From Ignatzschineria larvae DSM 13226 (lineage in GTDB: Bacteria > Pseudomonadota > Gammaproteobacteria > Cardiobacteriales > Wohlfahrtiimonadaceae), in the NCBI RefSeq assembly GCF_038500265.1, contig NZ_CP150637.1, positions 521,501 through 585,500 of the forward strand: a stretch of DNA of 64,000 bases, given 5' to 3'. How positions within the stretch are numbered: position 1 is the first letter of the stretch; each line of letters starts with the position of its first letter. Below, in pieces: positions 55,676-64,000 of the stretch. Under the pieces are notes generated by a model. That model ran no database searches. It saw only the letters and a list, made by a program, of their open reading frames with translations, and was not told the DNA's origin. The position numbers and the translations under genes were made by a program.

Positions 55676-57343
55676 ATGCCACATCGTACAGATAATAGTC
55701 GTGTTATCAGAGCACCTAGAGGTAGTGAATTAACTTGTAAAAGCTGGCAAACTGAAGCGGTTTACCGCATGATTCAGAATAACCTTGATCCTGAAGTTGC
55801 TGAACATCCTAAGAGCCTTGTGGTTTATGGCGGAATTGGTCGTGCGGCACGTGACTGGGAATGTTATGACAAGATTTTAGAAGTTCTTAAAAACCTTGAA
55901 GATCATCAAACATTACTCGTGCAATCAGGGAAGCCTGTCGGTGTTTTTGAAACGCATAAAGATGCACCCCGTGTATTGATCGCAAACTCTAACATCGTCC
56001 CTCATTGGGCAACTTGGGAGAAATTCCATGAGCTCGATAAGAAAGGTTTAATGATGTATGGTCAAATGACAGCAGGTTCATGGATCTATATCGGTTCACA
56101 AGGTATTGTTCAAGGAACTTACGAAACATTTGTGGCGGCAGCGAAGCAACATTTTGAAGGTGATGCAACAGATCGTTGGGTATTAACCGGTGGTCTTGGT
56201 GGAATGGGTGGGGCTCAGCCTCTTGCAGCGACAATGGCTGGATTTAGCGTGATTGCAGTTGATTGTGATGAAACCCGTATCGACTTTCGTCTCAAAACAC
56301 GTTATGTGGATAAGAAAGCAACGTCTCTAGATGAAGCACTTTTAATGCTTGAAGAAGCGAAGAAAGAGGGTAAACCTGTTTCAATCGGTCTTTTAGGTAA
56401 TGCTGCCGATATCTTTACTGATCTTGTTGATCGTAATATCACTCCTGATGTGGTAACAGACCAAACATCTGCTCATGATCCTATCAATGGTTATTTACCA
56501 TCTGGTTGGACAATGGAAGAGTGGCTTGAAAAACGCGTGACAAATCCTGCAGAAGTTGAGCGTGAAGCCCGTAAGAGTATGGCAAAACATGTTCGGGCAA
56601 TGCTCAAACTGCAAGAGCGTGGCGCCGCAACCTTTGACTATGGTAATAATATCCGTCAAATGGCTTTAGAAGAGGGTGTTGAGAATGCCTTTGATTTCCC
56701 AGGTTTCGTACCTGCTTATATCCGTCCGCTTTTCTGTGAAGGTACAGGTCCTTTCCGTTGGGTAGCGCTCTCTGGTGATCCTGAAGATATCTATAAGACA
56801 GATCAGAAAGTCAAAGAGTTAATCCCTGATAATCCTCATCTTCACAACTGGTTAGATATGGCGCGTGAGCGTATTGAATTCCAAGGCTTGCCTGCACGTA
56901 TCTGCTGGGTGGGCTTAAAAGATCGTCAACGTCTTGGTCTTGCTTTCAATGAAATGGTTCGCAATGGTGAGTTAAAAGCGCCTATCGTTATTGGTCGTGA
57001 CCACCTTGATTCAGGTTCAGTGGCAAGTCCTAACCGTGAAACTGAGGCAATGCGTGATGGTTCTGATGCTGTATCAGATTGGCCATTATTGAATGCACTT
57101 CTCAATACTGCAGGGGGAGCAACATGGGTATCATTGCATCATGGCGGTGGTGTGGGTATCGGTTTCTCACAACATTCAGGTGTTGTGATTCTTTGTGATG
57201 GCTCTGAAGATGCAGATAAACGTGTCGCACGTGTTCTTCGTAATGACCCAGGTACAGGTGTTATGCGTCATGCGGATGCTGGTTATGAGATTGCGATTAA
57301 CTGCGCAAAAGAGCAGGGCTTAGATTTACCAATGGTGAAGTAA
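55676..57343 (+). CDS. hutU: Urocanate hydratase
   Basis: Second step of histidine degradation: hydrates urocanate to 4-imidazolone-5-propionate with a tightly bound NAD+. [21 protein letters not shown] is the NAD-binding glycine-rich segment near residue 170. [15 protein letters not shown] and the cysteine-containing [19 protein letters not shown] are family marks. 555 residues, as in E. coli-group and Pseudomonas HutU. GAGGAG precedes the ATG. It is the first hut gene after the divergent hutC, whereas many clusters pair hutU directly with hutH. Confidence 0.97.
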   Translation: MPHRTDNSRVIRAPRGSELTCKSWQTEAVYRMIQNNLDPEVAEHPKSLVVYGGIGRAARDWECYDKILEVLKNLEDHQTLLVQSGKPVGVFETHKDAPRVLIANSNIVPHWATWEKFHELDKKGLMMYGQMTAGSWIYIGSQGIVQGTYETFVAAAKQHFEGDATDRWVLTGGLGGMGGAQPLAATMAGFSVIAVDCDETRIDFRLKTRYVDKKATSLDEALLMLEEAKKEGKPVSIGLLGNAADIFTDLVDRNITPDVVTDQTSAHDPINGYLPSGWTMEEWLEKRVTNPAEVEREARKSMAKHVRAMLKLQERGAATFDYGNNIRQMALEEGVENAFDFPGFVPAYIRPLFCEGTGPFRWVALSGDPEDIYKTDQKVKELIPDNPHLHNWLDMARERIEFQGLPARICWVGLKDRQRLGLAFNEMVRNGELKAPIVIGRDHLDSGSVASPNRETEAMRDGSDAVSDWPLLNALLNTAGGATWVSLHHGGGVGIGFSQHSGVVILCDGSEDADKRVARVLRNDPGTGVMRHADAGYEIAINCAKEQGLDLPMVK

Positions 57344-57691
57344 CTCATCATTCGATAAATCAATGAAGAGCAGAGGTTGTTATAGGCTTTATTCAGAAGC
57401 TCATCAATGTATTAACCGATAGATTGTGTAATGACTTCTGACTCTTCAAGATTAAAAAGGAAGGGTGTATCTACAGTAGCAAGGGTTTGATAGGCTAGAA
57501 AGAAAGTGTAGATACTCTCTGACTTTATATCGTAATGATCTGATTATTATAAAATAAATGTGTCCAGACCATTATTGCACACAGTTATTACCATACTGTT
57601 ATCACATAAGTTCCACGAACCAGAATTACTCTATTCATGAATGGACTTTATGTAATCACAGTAAGCGTCACAAACCGGGAGGAAGTAGAAA
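57344..57691. other. 348-bp gap between hutU and hutI
   Basis: No gene and no terminator. An inverted repeat GTATCTACA/TGTAGATAC lies at 57467-57475 and 57508-57516. GTTCCACGAAC at about 57611 is a short palindrome, and GTTCCAC also occurs in the hutC-hutU region at about 55271. It probably carries a separate hutI promoter or leader. Confidence 0.35.
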
Positions 57692-58942
57692 ATGGTAGTA
57701 TTGACTGGAAATATGACTATTTGGCGAGGTGCGCGCATTGCCACAATGGATAGTGCGCATACCGCAGATTATGGATTACTTGAAAATCATGATCTGATTA
57801 CAGAAGGGGATAAGATTGTCGCAATTTTACCTACAGATAGTTATGAAACCCCAGAAGGTGCAATGATTCATCGACTCGATAACCAACTCATTACCCCGGG
57901 ATTTATTGATTGCCATACTCATATTGTATTTGGTGGTAACCGTGCAAAAGAGTGGGAGATGCGTCAAAATGGTATTCCTTATGCAGAGATTGCAGCTCAA
58001 GGTGGTGGTATTAATTCCACAGTAGAAGCAACGCGTGAGGCAACAGAAGAAGGGCTTTACCAAAAAGCCCGTCGCCGAATGCAAGCCCTTGCAGAAGATG
58101 GTGTTACAACGCTTGAATCTAAAACAGGTTATGGCCTTGATCTTGCTAATGAGCGCAAACAGTTAGCCGTTTCAGAGCGTTTAGGGCGGGATTATCCGAT
58201 TGAAATTGCAACAACGCTTCTCTCTGCGCATGCAGTGCCACTTGAGTATAAAGATCGTGCAGATGATTATATTGAATTAGTCTGCTCAGAGATTCTGCCG
58301 ACACTTTGGAAAGAGAAACAGTTTGAAGCAGTAGATGTCTTTTGTGAGTCTGTAGGATTTACACTAGAGCAAACACGTAAAGTTTTTGATAGTGCGAAAG
58401 CATTGGGGATTCCCGTAAAAGGTCATATGGAGCAGATGTCGAACTTGGGGGGGAGCGAGTTAATTGCCCAATATAATGGATTATCTGTAGATCATATTGA
58501 GTTTTTAGATGAAGCCGCGATTAAAGCGATTTCACAATCAGGTACAGTCGCAACACTTTTACCTTTAGCATTCTACTTTTTAAGAGAAACGCAGAAGCCA
58601 CCTATTGATCTACTACGGCAATACAATGTACCCATGGCTGTATCAACAGATTATAACCCAGGTACCAGTCCATTTACTTCTCTTCGTTTAGCGATGAATG
58701 CGGCTTGTGTCTTTTTTGGTTTAACGCCGCAAGAAGTTATGGCGGGCGTGACGCGTAATGCTGCTCAAGCATTGGGAAGAGAAAAGACTCATGGTCAGTT
58801 AAAACCTGGTTTTGTGGCAAATTTAGCGATTTGGAATGTGAAAGATCCTGTGGAGATCTTCTATGAGGTAGGTTATAACCCATTGGCTTATCGTGTATTT
58901 AAAGGCGAAATGTTATCGAAAATGACATTAGCAACATTGTAG
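57692..58942 (+). CDS. hutI: Imidazolonepropionase
   Basis: Third step of histidine degradation: hydrolyses imidazolone propionate to N-formimino-L-glutamate. Metal-dependent amidohydrolase with the HxH motif in DCHTHIVFGGNRAKEWEMR, the LLSAHAVPLEYKDR His, KGHMEQMSNLGG and the metal Asp in STDYNPGTSPF. 416 residues. GGAGG 9 bases upstream of ATG 57692 fixes the start. It follows hutU by 348 bp. Confidence 0.97.
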   Translation: MVVLTGNMTIWRGARIATMDSAHTADYGLLENHDLITEGDKIVAILPTDSYETPEGAMIHRLDNQLITPGFIDCHTHIVFGGNRAKEWEMRQNGIPYAEIAAQGGGINSTVEATREATEEGLYQKARRRMQALAEDGVTTLESKTGYGLDLANERKQLAVSERLGRDYPIEIATTLLSAHAVPLEYKDRADDYIELVCSEILPTLWKEKQFEAVDVFCESVGFTLEQTRKVFDSAKALGIPVKGHMEQMSNLGGSELIAQYNGLSVDHIEFLDEAAIKAISQSGTVATLLPLAFYFLRETQKPPIDLLRQYNVPMAVSTDYNPGTSPFTSLRLAMNAACVFFGLTPQEVMAGVTRNAAQALGREKTHGQLKPGFVANLAIWNVKDPVEIFYEVGYNPLAYRVFKGEMLSKMTLATL

Positions 58943-58990
58943 GGATAGAACAAAATCATATTATTGATAATGGTTGATCACAATAGATTG

Positions 58991-59017
58991 ATCGCAATAA
59001 TCGCAATAATCGCAATA
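58991..59017. repeat. 9-bp tandem repeat
   Basis: ATCGCAATA three times head to tail in the hutI-hutG gap, with a related GATCACAATA just before. Confidence 0.85.
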
Positions 59018-59041
59018 ATATTACTCATAATAATAAAATCG

Positions 59042-59153
59042 ATTAAAATTACCGATTGGTGTGGATTAGATGAGTCATCATCAGATCAACAAATTCAGTC
59101 AATTCAAAAAATGAATAAACTCGGTAATTTTAATATATGAAACAGATGTTTCA
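59042..59153 (+). promoter_or_regulatory. Inverted repeats in the hutG leader
   Basis: A perfect 14-bp inverted repeat, ATTAAAATTACCGA at 59042-59055 and TCGGTAATTTTAAT at 59121-59134, is followed by TGAAACAGATGTTTCA at 59138-59153 (7-bp arms, GA centre). The second palindrome ends just before the GAGGAGG ribosome binding site of hutG. Either could be an operator or an RNA structure controlling hutG. Confidence 0.5.
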
Positions 59154-59167
59154 TTGAGGAGGTAGCA

Positions 59168-60127
59168 ATGCATTTATGGCAAAATATTGATAAAACAGTT
59201 TGGCAAGGACGGGATGATTCCGCAGAGAGCCCTATTGCGAAACGTCTTTTTCAGACGGTTGTTCAAGCACCAAGCTTTGCGCCTCAAGATTATCCTGAAC
59301 ATATTGCGTTATTAGGTTTTGAGTGTGATGAAGGCGTGCGCCTTAATAAAGGACGAGTCGGGGCTAAAGAGGGGCCTAACGCACTTCGTAAAGCACTTGC
59401 AAATATGGCTGATCATGGCTGCCATAAACCCATCGTTGATTTAGGTAATATTCAATTTGCCGGTGAATCACTCGATGCGGTGCAGAATGTTTTTGCTTCT
59501 TGCGTGACTAAGTGTCACCAATTAGGTTTACCCACTTTAGTCTTAGGCGGTGGGCACGAAACCGCATATGCTCATGGTAAAGGCATTTTCGATGCTTATC
59601 CTAATCAGAAAATTGGGGTCATTAATTTTGATGCCCATTTAGATATTCGAACGGCGGAGAAGGGAACATCAGGTACCCCATTTAAACAGCTTTATCAAAA
59701 TGCAAAATCACAAGATCAGGAGTTCCATTATCTCTGTATTGGCGCAAGTCTTCCCGGGAATACCAAAGCACTATTAGCAACGGCTACCGATATGGGCGTA
59801 GAGATTATTTGGGATAATGAGTGCCATCCTGGAAATTACTCTGAGATTGCCACTCAAATCGAAGCCTTTATGGCAAAAGTCGATATTATCTATTTAACGA
59901 TTGATTTAGATGCTCTGCCATTTTCAGAGATGTTTGCGGTATCTGCACCAAGCGCTTATGGCGTATCGATGAAAGATTATCTTCATTTTGCCGATCAGAT
60001 TATGGCCTCGAATAAGTTAAAAGCAGTAGATTTCGTGGAATATAATCCGAGTTTAGATCGAGATCAGCTCTCAGCTAAAACAGCTGCAAGAATGATTTGG
60101 CATTTTTATCATCAATGGCGTGGGTAA
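59168..60127 (+). CDS. hutG: Formimidoylglutamase
   Basis: Last step of this histidine route: hydrolyses N-formimino-L-glutamate to glutamate and formamide. Arginase/ureohydrolase fold with a di-manganese site: GGGHETAYAHG, NFDAHLDIRT and TIDLDALPFSEMF supply the His and Asp ligands. 319 residues. Strong GAGGAGG before ATG 59168. This identifies the one-step formamide pathway, not the two-step route through formylglutamate. Confidence 0.94.
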   Translation: MHLWQNIDKTVWQGRDDSAESPIAKRLFQTVVQAPSFAPQDYPEHIALLGFECDEGVRLNKGRVGAKEGPNALRKALANMADHGCHKPIVDLGNIQFAGESLDAVQNVFASCVTKCHQLGLPTLVLGGGHETAYAHGKGIFDAYPNQKIGVINFDAHLDIRTAEKGTSGTPFKQLYQNAKSQDQEFHYLCIGASLPGNTKALLATATDMGVEIIWDNECHPGNYSEIATQIEAFMAKVDIIYLTIDLDALPFSEMFAVSAPSAYGVSMKDYLHFADQIMASNKLKAVDFVEYNPSLDRDQLSAKTAARMIWHFYHQWRG

Positions 60128-60471
60128 TGGTTTAGCACAAAAATCATTTTAAGAGTAGTGAAGATTGCTCTTAATCAGAGATATCGATAACAGCCAAGAT
60201 ATTGAACGCAATATTGAATAGCTATATCTAAAGGTCAACTTCTAGCAGATTCATGCTAGCGGTACTCTTCAACCTAAAAAATGGCAGAGCCAAGAGATAG
60301 GTGATAGATCAGAGTGAATTAAATAAGAGTGAAAAGGAATACCACTCTTGAATAAAAAACAAGAGATTAGAGTTTAAAATCAGTATATAACGTTTACAAC
60401 GACAAACGGCACATAAGATTCATAATAAAAGCGCCGTAAGTCATAACCAAGAGAAACTTGAAGGAGTTACG
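60128..60471. other. 344-bp gap between hutG and hutH
   Basis: No gene. A hairpin CTCTTG/CAAGAG lies at 60345-60365 with an A-rich loop. No clear terminator or HutC-like palindrome was seen. It probably carries a separate hutH promoter. Confidence 0.35.
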
Positions 60472-62010
60472 ATGAAAACAATTAAAATCGATGGTAATCA
60501 TTTAACCTTAGAAGATGTCGTCAATGTTGCACGTCACGGCTATTCCATTGAATTGAGCCCTGAAGCAATTGTTGAAGTAGAAAAGTCTCGGCAGTATGTC
60601 GATGAGTTAGTAGAATCAGGTGCGGTCGTTTATGGGATTACCACCGGTTTTGGTAACTTTAGTAATGTTCATATCTCTAAAGATGAAGCAAAAGCCTTAC
60701 AAAAAAATCTCATTATCAGCCATTCTTGCGGTATTGGTCCTTGCTTTAGTACGGAGATTGTCCGCGCAATTATGCTACTTCGTATCAATAACTTAGCGAA
60801 AGGTTTCTCTGGGATTCGTTTAAGCACTTTAAATACACTCATTGAGATGCTCAATAAAAAAGTGCATCCTAAAATCTATGAAAAAGGTTCATTAGGGGCA
60901 AGTGGCGATTTAGTACCTTTAGCACATATGGTTTTACCGATGATTGGTGAAGGGGAAGCAGAATTTGAAGGTGAGATGCTTGCTGGTGAAGAGGCGATGA
61001 AGCGCGCTGGTATTACCCCTATTGAATTGACTTCTAAAGAAGGGCTTGCGCTTATTAATGGTACGCAAGTGATGACCGCAGTAGGCGCTTTAACGGTATA
61101 TGATTCAATTGCACTTTTAAAAGCAAGTGATATCGCGACCGGTTTAACGATTGAAGCTTTAAATGGTATTACAGACCCGTTTATTCCGGAGTTACATGCA
61201 CTTCGTCCACATCCAGGTCAAGGTCACGTCGCAGCTAATCTTTTAACCCTACTTGAAAATAGTGAAAGAACGACACATCAAGGCGATTTAAGAGTACAAG
61301 ATGCTTATTCACTTCGTTGTGCACCCCAAATTCAAGGTGCAAGTCATGATGCTTTAAATTATGTACGTGAACGTGTTGAGATTGAGATTAACTCTGTAAC
61401 CGATAACCCGATTATCTTAATTGATAAGAAAATGGGCATTTCCGGTGGTCATTTCCACGGTCAACCAATGGCGCTTGCATTTGATTTCCTCGGTATTGCC
61501 TTAGCCGAAATTGCCAATGTGAGTGAGCGTCGTATTGAGCGTCTTGTCAATCCTGCACTCAATAATAACTTACCAGCATTCTTAACAGAACAGGGTGGAT
61601 TACATTCAGGTTATATGATTGTGCAATATGCTGCCGCTTCATTAGTCTCTGAAAATAAAGTATTAGCTCATCCTGCCAGCGTAGATTCAATTCCCTCTTC
61701 TGCTAACCAAGAAGACCATGTCAGTATGGGAACGATTGCTGCACGTAAAGCGCGTGATATCTATGCGAATGCAAAAGCTGTTGTGGGTATGGAATTAATG
61801 TTAGCTTGTCAGGCGATTGATCTTAATAAAGAAGATGCCGGTAAAGCATTAGGTAAGGGTACAAAAGCAGCGTACGATACAGTTCGTGAAGTGGTGCCAG
61901 CACTTACAGAAGATCGTGTTGCTTATGTTGATATGCATAAAGTGATTAATCTTGTAGATGATAAACTCGTGCACAATGTTGAAACAGCACTTGGAACATC
62001 ACTTAAATAA
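60472..62010 (+). CDS. hutH: Histidine ammonia-lyase
   Basis: First step of histidine degradation: deaminates L-histidine to urocanate without external cofactor. The self-formed MIO group comes from Ala143-Ser144-Gly145 in GSLGASGDLVPLAHM. The Tyr in VVYGITTGFG, the HPGQGHVAANL segment and SVTDNPI are typical. 512 residues. AAGGAG precedes the ATG. It sits after hutG rather than beside hutU. Urocanate, its product, is the inducer sensed by HutC in studied species. Confidence 0.97.
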   Translation: MKTIKIDGNHLTLEDVVNVARHGYSIELSPEAIVEVEKSRQYVDELVESGAVVYGITTGFGNFSNVHISKDEAKALQKNLIISHSCGIGPCFSTEIVRAIMLLRINNLAKGFSGIRLSTLNTLIEMLNKKVHPKIYEKGSLGASGDLVPLAHMVLPMIGEGEAEFEGEMLAGEEAMKRAGITPIELTSKEGLALINGTQVMTAVGALTVYDSIALLKASDIATGLTIEALNGITDPFIPELHALRPHPGQGHVAANLLTLLENSERTTHQGDLRVQDAYSLRCAPQIQGASHDALNYVRERVEIEINSVTDNPIILIDKKMGISGGHFHGQPMALAFDFLGIALAEIANVSERRIERLVNPALNNNLPAFLTEQGGLHSGYMIVQYAAASLVSENKVLAHPASVDSIPSSANQEDHVSMGTIAARKARDIYANAKAVVGMELMLACQAIDLNKEDAGKALGKGTKAAYDTVREVVPALTEDRVAYVDMHKVINLVDDKLVHNVETALGTSLK

Positions 62011-62040
62011 GCGATTGTAAGTAATAGAAGGTAGTTTGTT

Positions 62041-62053
62041 AGGAGGATTTTAT
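62041..62053 (+). promoter_or_regulatory. Shine-Dalgarno-like duplicate of the hutT ribosome binding site
   Basis: AGGAGGATTTTAT at 62041-62053 is identical to the 13 bp just before the permease gene (62275-62287) but is not followed by a start codon. Part of it can pair with ATCCTCCT at 62168-62175. It may be a decoy in a leader switch or just a duplicated leader remnant. Confidence 0.4.
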
Positions 62054-62075
62054 AGCGGGTATTAATCACCCGCTA
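62053..62075. other. Hairpin between hutH and the permease gene
   Basis: TAGCGGGT/ACCCGCTA perfect 8-bp stem with an ATTAATC loop. There is no T-run on the plus strand. On the minus strand it lies 5 bp after the stop of the 26-codon ORF and could mark its transcript end. Confidence 0.65.
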
Positions 62076-62079
62076 CTTA

Positions 62080-62160
62080 TCAAATATTACAAAAGGATTT
62101 GTAATCATCAGCGAGTAAGGGTTTACCTTTTGCACTGCTATTGCGATAAGTTCTATTCAT
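62080..62160 (-). CDS. Possible 26-residue antisense peptide
   Basis: A short ORF opposite the hutH-hutT intergenic strand: ATG at 62160, TGA ending at 62080. A perfect AGGAGG (62170-62175 read on the minus strand) lies exactly nine bases upstream, the ideal distance. The product starts MNRTYRNSSAKGKPLLADDY, is hydrophilic and contains one cysteine near the end. No family recognised. A hairpin follows. Alternatively the CCTCCT on the plus strand is an anti-Shine-Dalgarno for the permease mRNA and the ORF is incidental. Confidence 0.4.
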   Translation of the reverse strand: MNRTYRNSSAKGKPLLADDYKSFCNI

Positions 62161-62288
62161 TAAAGATATCCTCCTGATTTTCTATCTGATCAGCGTTGTT
62201 GCGTCATTTGTGCGATCATGTTTTAAGCAATTTGGCATAATGCGATCTTTCGCAACAGACGCCTTTTTTCACGCAGGAGGATTTTATT

Positions 62289-63698
62289 ATGGCCACACAA
62301 CAATTAAAAAAGGGCCTTACTGCACGTCATGTTCTTTTTATCGGTTTAGGTTCGGCGGTTGGAACAGGGCTTTTCTATGGCTCGGCAGGCGCAATTGAGT
62401 TAGCAGGTCCCGCGGTGCTTGTCGCCTATTTATTAGCAGGATTAGCTGTGTTTATGGTGATGCGCGCATTGGGGGAGATGATTATGCACAATCCTCTGCC
62501 GGGTGCATTTGGTGCGTATGCCTCTAAATATTTAGGACCTTTGCCGGGTTATATTACCGGTTGGACTTATGTGATTGAGATGGCACTTGTCTGTATTGCC
62601 GATGTTACCGCTTTTGCCGTCTATATGGGGGTTTGGTATCCCGATGTCGACCATTGGGTTTGGGCACTTGGTATTACACTGGTACTATGCGGTATCAATC
62701 TCTGTACAGTTCGCCTCTTTGGGGAATTGAGTTTCTGGCTCTCTCTACTGAAAGTTGTGGCAATTGTCGTGATGATTGTCGCGGGTGCTTATATCCTCTT
62801 CTCAGGAATGGGGATTACGGGTGGCGATGTTGCAGGTAGCAGTAGCAAAAGTTCTATCTCTAACTTATGGGAAATTGGTGGTTTTGCCCCTTATGGTATT
62901 CATGGCATTATTATCTCCTTGAGCGTTGTCGTATTCGCCTTTGGTGGTGTTGAGACTTTAGGTTTAACCGCGCTTGAAGCGAAGAATCCAAATAAAGTAA
63001 TTCCTATGGCGATTAACGTGGTACCTGTTCAGATTCTGCTATTCTACTTCTTAGCGATGTTAGTGGTCCTTTCACTCTTTCCTTGGAATGAGATTGGGTT
63101 AGAAGGAAGTCCATTTGTGACTATTTTCCATAAACTAGGCATTGAGTCAGCGGCGAATATTCTCAATTTAGTGGTAATTACCGCAGCTGTATCAGCAATT
63201 AATAGCGATATCTTTGGTGCTGGTAGAATGATGTATGGTCTCTCGAAACAAGGTCAAGCACCGAAAATTTACAGTAAGCTCTCAAAAAGTGGCGTTCCGA
63301 TCTATGCGGTAGGCATCATGTTCTTAGTCTTAATCTTAGGCGTTATTTTAAACTACTTTATCCATGATCAGCTCTTTTTTATCATCGCTTCAATGGCTAC
63401 TTTTGCAACAGTTTGGGTTTGGATGACGGTATTGATTTCACAAGTGATGATGCGCCGTACCTTATCACCTGAAGAGCAGAAAGCGCTTAAATTCCCGATT
63501 CCATTTTGGCCTGTAGGCCCCTTGATTGCGATTGCTTTCATGGTCTTTGTCATCGGTATTCTTGCTTACTATCCACCGGCAAGAGGTGCATTTTACGCAG
63601 GCATTATCTGGTTAGTGTGGTTAGTATTAGCTTACTATTTCTGGACAAAACCACAGATGGTGAAGCGTGCGGCTGCCGGGGAAGTCTTTACAGATTAA
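62289..63698 (+). CDS. hutT: APC-family amino acid permease, probably histidine (HutT-like)
   Basis: Inner-membrane amino acid/proton symporter of the AAT subfamily. 469 residues with 12 hydrophobic segments. The N-terminal [31 protein letters not shown] and [21 protein letters not shown] are AAT-family marks; the closest relatives by eye are HutT and ProY-type permeases. Its place at the end of the hut run argues for histidine (or urocanate) uptake, but specificity is not certain. Strong AGGAGG at 62275-62280. The leader contains a complementary anti-Shine-Dalgarno. A terminator follows at 63834. Confidence 0.75.
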   Translation: MATQQLKKGLTARHVLFIGLGSAVGTGLFYGSAGAIELAGPAVLVAYLLAGLAVFMVMRALGEMIMHNPLPGAFGAYASKYLGPLPGYITGWTYVIEMALVCIADVTAFAVYMGVWYPDVDHWVWALGITLVLCGINLCTVRLFGELSFWLSLLKVVAIVVMIVAGAYILFSGMGITGGDVAGSSSKSSISNLWEIGGFAPYGIHGIIISLSVVVFAFGGVETLGLTALEAKNPNKVIPMAINVVPVQILLFYFLAMLVVLSLFPWNEIGLEGSPFVTIFHKLGIESAANILNLVVITAAVSAINSDIFGAGRMMYGLSKQGQAPKIYSKLSKSGVPIYAVGIMFLVLILGVILNYFIHDQLFFIIASMATFATVWVWMTVLISQVMMRRTLSPEEQKALKFPIPFWPVGPLIAIAFMVFVIGILAYYPPARGAFYAGIIWLVWLVLAYYFWTKPQMVKRAAAGEVFTD

Positions 63699-63833
63699 GA
63701 ACTGTATAGAAGATAGATATCTGAGGTTTTAAATTTCGCATCAAATATACACTTTTAACATATTGAGTGTGACTCCTATATACCATCACTCAATAGAGGT
63801 TCTCTTTTGATGGTTTGTACAGAGAATCTTTTA

Positions 63834-63869
63834 CCCTAATAGTTAGCGATAATTATTAGGGCTTTTTTA
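63834..63869 (+). terminator. Rho-independent terminator after the permease gene
   Basis: CCCTAATA/TATTAGGG stem followed by CTTTTTTAT. A second hairpin, ACCATCA/TGATGGT at 63782-63814, lies just before it. Confidence 0.88.
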
Positions 63870-63918
63870 TGATTGAATAAAATCAAGAAAATATCTGCAC
63901 TATAGACTGCACTATAGA

Positions 63919-64000
63919 TATAGTAAATTTGGTCTAAGGAAAATGGTTTTAAGCAGCTGGTATGAGATTTTAAAAGCGCATAAAACTTGACTAAACAACA
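63919..64000 (-). repeat. Correia-like inverted-repeat element, copy 11 (cut by window end)
   Basis: Reverse orientation, starting TATAGTAAATTTGGTCTAAG and continuing through the long-class segment (GAGATTTTAAAAGCGCATAA) to CTAAACAACA at the window edge. The internal arms and right end lie beyond the window. Confidence 0.82.

Overview
The window is a stretch of gammaproteobacterial chromosome of low to moderate GC, dense with core-metabolism genes. Gene content (paired fabA-fabB, lptE, an LpxL-type acyltransferase, recB-recD, typA, a complete hut set, class II fructose-bisphosphate aldolase) fits a Gram-negative gammaproteobacterium. The overall flavour resembles the Cardiobacteriales/Ignatzschineriaceae (Ignatzschineria, Wohlfahrtiimonas). 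That placement is an inference from protein resemblance and was not tested. No tRNA, rRNA, CRISPR array, prophage or transposase gene was recognised.

Layout. 1-3.5 kb: glycerol catabolism (glpK, glpD). 3.9-8.8 kb: unsaturated fatty acid and LPS genes (fabB, fabA, lpxL-like, lptE) and folE2. 9-14.7 kb: ruvB, a DUF455 ferritin-like gene, nagZ, a small charged orphan and typA. 15.3-18 kb: alaC and fbaA. 18.07-19.02 kb: a non-coding tandem array with a 194-bp period. 19.1-26 kb: a CIO-like cytochrome bd oxidase (cydA, cydB), rlmB, a small membrane protein, a ghrA-like dehydrogenase, tehB and an Smr-domain gene. 26.3-32.5 kb: recB and recD without recC. 33-36.2 kb: a MATE transporter and two orphans. 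36.3-39 kb: modABC (molybdate uptake). 39.4-46 kb: pepD, a PatB/MalY-type C-S lyase, accC, accB, aroQ and a short MltD-like transglycosylase. 46.3-52.8 kb: a molybdenum hydroxylase operon (large subunit, 2Fe-2S subunit, triheme cytochrome c) followed by the cofactor genes mocA-like and xdhC. 53-54.2 kb: an MscS channel. 54.4-63.7 kb: histidine utilisation (hutC, hutU, hutI, hutG, hutH and a probable histidine permease).

Two functional themes stand out. One is molybdenum: ModABC brings in molybdate, the MocA-like and XdhC proteins prepare and insert the cofactor, and a Tat-exported hydroxylase probably passes electrons through its Fe-S subunit to a membrane-anchored triheme cytochrome c. Its substrate is unknown. 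The other is histidine: PepD can release histidine from dipeptides, a permease imports it, and HutH-U-I-G convert it to glutamate and formamide under HutC control.

The most unusual feature is a dispersed family of short inverted-repeat elements. There are 11 copies in 64 kb, the last cut by the window end. Each has imperfect terminal repeats beginning TATAGTAA and an internal ATGCCGG/CCGGCAT inverted repeat. They come in two main size classes (about 130 and 174 bp) differing by an internal segment of about 45 bp. One copy sits inside the 194-bp array, and comparison with an uninterrupted array unit shows a TA target duplication. The family closely parallels the Correia elements of Neisseria in architecture. 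A second point of interest is the hutH-hutT interval. It holds a 26-codon antisense ORF with a perfect Shine-Dalgarno, and an anti-Shine-Dalgarno able to pair with the ribosome binding site of the permease gene.
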